A stretch of DNA of 54,582 nucleotides. Source: Gammaproteobacteria bacterium (GTDB lineage: Bacteria; Pseudomonadota; Gammaproteobacteria; Pseudomonadales; Azotimanducaceae). Shown piece by piece: positions 52,901-54,582 of this stretch (position 1 is the first letter of the stretch; every line of letters begins with the position of its first letter). A model generated the notes under the pieces. The model was not told the origin of the DNA, did no database searches, and saw only the letters and a program-made list of their open reading frames with translations. Location: contig VXPO01000175.1 in the NCBI GenBank assembly GCA_009839505.1, positions 1-54,582 of the forward strand, read 5' to 3'. A program made the translations under genes and the position numbers.

Positions 52901-53077
52901 TTAGTCGCGCACCTCGACGACCTTGCGGCCCCGGTAGTAGCCATCCTCCGTGACGTGATGCCGACGATGGGTCTCGCCCGTCATCGAATCGGTGGACAGC
53001 GTGGGGTTCGCCAACGCGTGATGGGACCGGCGCTTGCCGCGCTTCGAGCGCGTAACCTTGTTCTGCTGTACGGCCAT
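52901..53077 (-). CDS. rpmF: 50S ribosomal protein L32
   Basis: A 58-residue basic ribosomal protein: [22 protein letters not shown] and the C-terminal [16 protein letters not shown] are diagnostic. The zinc cysteines of some L32 forms are absent, as in E. coli. Start ATG 53077; an in-frame GTG/ATG further up to 53161 reads through the hairpin and is rejected. Located between yceD and plsX as usual. Confidence 0.96.
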   Translation of the reverse strand: MAVQQNKVTRSKRGKRRSHHALANPTLSTDSMTGETHRRHHVTEDGYYRGRKVVEVRD

Positions 53078-53131
53078 TGCGTCTTCTCCATGTACGTTCC
53101 GACTCGCCTCAAACCGACGAGGCATGCGTCG

Positions 53132-53151
53132 GGGCGACCCTTGGGTCGCCC
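53132..53151. repeat. GGGCGACCC hairpin between yceD and rpmF
   Basis: GGGCGACCC, TT, GGGTCGCCC: a perfect 9-bp inverted repeat. A closely related element (GGGGCGACCCTTG with GGTCGCC) lies after maf at 54475-54495. The pair looks like a short dispersed palindromic element; here it would fold in the yceD-rpmF message. Confidence 0.55.
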
Positions 53152-53194
53152 GAACAGGCAAGCATCGGAGCCGGTCGGGGATTCTAGTCCATTT

Positions 53195-53734
53195 TCATTG
53201 GGCGGTCGTTCCACCCGTCTTCACGGCCGCCTTCCAGCCGCGCAGCGCCGCGAACGGACTCGCGGTGCTCTCCCCCTCGTCCGCTTCGAGGAACTCCCCC
53301 AACTCGGTCGCGTGGGGACACGTGGTGCGATCTACGCAGCCTACCGACGGGATACTCAGCAGCAGATCGTCCTCGATCAATTCACTGACCGCCACCGACG
53401 CTTCGTCGCACACCACCACGTCGACCGTCGGCATCAACGCGTCGGCGTCCTCCTCGCGAGCGACCACGCGGAAGTCGATGTCGGCGTCGATGTCCACGGC
53501 CAGCGTCTGTGAACATCCTCCGCAGCACACGTTCGCGGTCAACTCGCACGTCCCTGTCACGTGCGCCCGTCCCTCCTCGTCCTTGGCGAAATCCAGCGCC
53601 ACACGAACGGCGTCACCCACCAGCAGGTCGCGGAGTCGATCGAAAGCCCGTGCGTCGATATCGCCCTGCCAAGATCCACCGGATCGAGCCAGCCTTGCGA
53701 CGTTCAGCTTGGGAAGCGACCTCACAGGAAACAT
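53195..53734 (-). CDS. yceD: YceD/DUF177 family protein
   Basis: A 179-residue member of DUF177, a family linked to 23S rRNA accumulation. FDRLRDLLVGDAVRVALDFAKDEEGRAHVTGTCELTANVCCGGCSQTL and the later VDVVVCDEASVAVSELIEDDLLLSIPSVGC, then CPH, fit the family. The frame opens at ATG 53785, but a strong promoter (TTGACA, 17 bp, TATCAT) overlaps that ATG, so transcription should start downstream of it; I place the start at ATG 53734. First gene of the rpmF-plsX-fab run. Confidence 0.87.
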   Translation of the reverse strand: MFPVRSLPKLNVARLARSGGSWQGDIDARAFDRLRDLLVGDAVRVALDFAKDEEGRAHVTGTCELTANVCCGGCSQTLAVDIDADIDFRVVAREEDADALMPTVDVVVCDEASVAVSELIEDDLLLSIPSVGCVDRTTCPHATELGEFLEADEGESTASPFAALRGWKAAVKTGGTTAQ

Positions 53735-53766
53735 ACCCGTCAGCGGCGACCAACTCGGCGGCGCGG

Positions 53767-53795
53767 ATGATATGGTCGCCGCCATTGAGTGTCAA
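53767..53795 (-). promoter_or_regulatory. Near-consensus sigma70 promoter for yceD-rpmF-plsX-fab genes
   Basis: On the minus strand, TTGACA (53795-53790), a 17-bp spacer, and TATCAT (53772-53767). The start of transcription would be near 53760, leaving a leader of about 26 nt before ATG 53734. It is the best promoter match that I found in the window. Confidence 0.75.
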
Positions 53796-53855
53796 AGAAC
53801 GGACCACGCGGAGTGGCAGCGCTTCGCGTGGCGGACGGGAATGGGACGGTCTGAG

Positions 53856-54464
53856 ATGGCATCCTCGGGAGAGCGGGAAACGAGCCTGATCCTGGCCTCG
53901 GCCTCCCGTTATCGGCGCGATCTGCTCGAACGTTTCGGTCTCGCCTTCACGGTGGACGCCGCCGAGATCGACGAGACTCCCTTGGATGGCGAGTCCCCGC
54001 TCACCCTGGTGCAGCGGCTGTCGGTCGCCAAGGCCCGCGCGGTGGCCGGGCGGTGGCCGCACGCGGTCATCGTGGGCTCCGATCAGATCGCGACGTTCGA
54101 CGGTCGAATCGTGGGCAAACCGGGTTCCGCCGAAGCGGCCGTGAAACAGCTCAGCACCTTCGCCGGGCGTCGCGTCGACTTCCTGACGGGCCTAGCCGTC
54201 CTGAACGCCTCTGAAGACCGACTCTCGACTCACGTCGACGTGACGACGACCCGATTCCGAAACGCGACGCAAGAAGACATCCGACGCTACGTAGACCTCG
54301 ACCAGCCGTTGGACTGTGCTGGCGGCATCCGCCTGGAGGGGCTCGGGCCCTGTCTGCTCGAGGGCGTCGACACCGAGGATCCGACCGCGGCCATCGGCCT
54401 GCCCCTCATCAAGCTCGCCGCGCTGCTCCGCGCCGAAGGAATCAACCCCCTAGCGGAGCTTTGA
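53856..54464 (+). CDS. yceF: Maf/YceF-family nucleotide pyrophosphatase
   Basis: A 202-residue Maf-like nucleoside triphosphate pyrophosphatase; E. coli YceF hydrolyses 7-methyl-GTP. LILASASRYRRDLLERFGLAF, DETPLDGESP, VIVGSDQIATFDGRIVGKPG and AGGIRLEGLGPCLLEGVDTEDPTAAIGLPL are the family motifs. Divergent from yceD, the E. coli arrangement, which supports the YceF rather than the YhdE subgroup. The start is ATG 53856; ATG 53841 is in frame. The large upstream frame from 53034 is a shadow. Confidence 0.92.
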   Translation: MASSGERETSLILASASRYRRDLLERFGLAFTVDAAEIDETPLDGESPLTLVQRLSVAKARAVAGRWPHAVIVGSDQIATFDGRIVGKPGSAEAAVKQLSTFAGRRVDFLTGLAVLNASEDRLSTHVDVTTTRFRNATQEDIRRYVDLDQPLDCAGGIRLEGLGPCLLEGVDTEDPTAAIGLPLIKLAALLRAEGINPLAEL

Positions 54465-54476
54465 ACAGACCCGTGG

Positions 54477-54495
54477 GGCGACCCTTGTGGTCGCC
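54477..54495 (+). terminator. GGCGACC hairpin after yceF
   Basis: GGCGACC and GGTCGCC form a 7-bp stem with loop CTTGT, 13 bp after the stop; it shares its sequence with the hairpin at 53132. No U-tract. The last 87 bases of the window contain no gene. Confidence 0.45.
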
Positions 54496-54582
54496 TCGCA
54501 TGGAACAAACTTGATGGGTAGTTGCTAAACTTCCATGGAACAAATCCCGTTTGTTGCCTGGCGGTCAGCGGCGCTCGCTGCC

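Noticed and set aside
53034-53840. Upstream extension of the yceF frame to 476 codons
   Set aside because: Runs antisense through rpmF and yceD with no similarity; yceF is complete from 53856.
1-54582. tRNA, rRNA, insertion sequences, integrase or attachment sites
   Set aside because: No cloverleaf-like segment, rRNA signature, transposase or integrase motif was found by reading the sequence and translations; a dedicated RNA and IS search was not possible.

Overview
The window is 54.6 kb of GC-rich bacterial chromosome. Gene content and order point to an uncultured gammaproteobacterium of uncertain order: yceD-rpmF-plsX-fabD-fabG-acpP-fabF-mltG-tmk-holB with a divergent maf/yceF, a type II secretion operon gspE-F-G-H-I-J-K-L-M, a 67-kDa-type SppA and a MurF of typical length. 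All assignments come from reading the sequence; no database search was run.

Layout. (1) 0-10.5 kb: sppA, divergent murF, moaA and a DUF1285 gene, then the electron-transfer flavoprotein block (ETF:quinone oxidoreductase, etfB, etfA) and pyrB. Two arrays of a short repeat with core GGTGGGTGTCCC lie beside sppA and between ETF-QO and etfB, in opposite orientation. (2) 10.6-18.5 kb: gspE to gspM, with stop/start overlaps at gspI-J, J-K and K-L; gspC and gspD are not here. (3) 18.6-26 kb: a lipoprotein-like gene, an acyl-CoA dehydrogenase resembling methylsuccinyl-CoA dehydrogenase, an SMP-30 lactonase, a tripartite tricarboxylate transporter whose tctA carries two in-frame stops, and a CaiB-type CoA transferase. 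(4) 26-33 kb: BON lipoprotein, UDP-glucose dehydrogenase, an SDR-SDR-MoaD-like cluster, a thioredoxin-like protein and a large anchored protein of unknown function.

(5) 33-40 kb is an accessory island: a Phd/ParE toxin-antitoxin pair, a DUF4143 ATPase gene broken by TGA inside its P-loop, and three paralogous membrane-anchored proteins that share six cysteines and that I do not recognise. One of the three is frameshifted. Between them lie decayed fragments of the DUF4143 ATPase and of the nearby molybdenum hydroxylase gene. This is the best candidate for something undescribed.

(6) 40-45 kb: a three-subunit molybdenum hydroxylase (large, small and FAD subunits), a divergent Xaa-Pro dipeptidase, and a PilZ gene. 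(7) 45.7-54.5 kb: the fatty-acid/phospholipid, cell-wall and replication cluster on the minus strand, led by a near-consensus sigma70 promoter before yceD. It contains a five-segment attenuator-like structure between fabG and acpP, and a plsX that has no ordinary start codon in the expected place.

Together: the acyl-CoA dehydrogenase would pass electrons to EtfAB and then through ETF-QO to quinone; MoaA makes the first molybdopterin precursor needed by the molybdenum hydroxylase; the acc-independent fab genes supply acyl chains for PlsX. No rRNA, tRNA, CRISPR or insertion sequence was seen.
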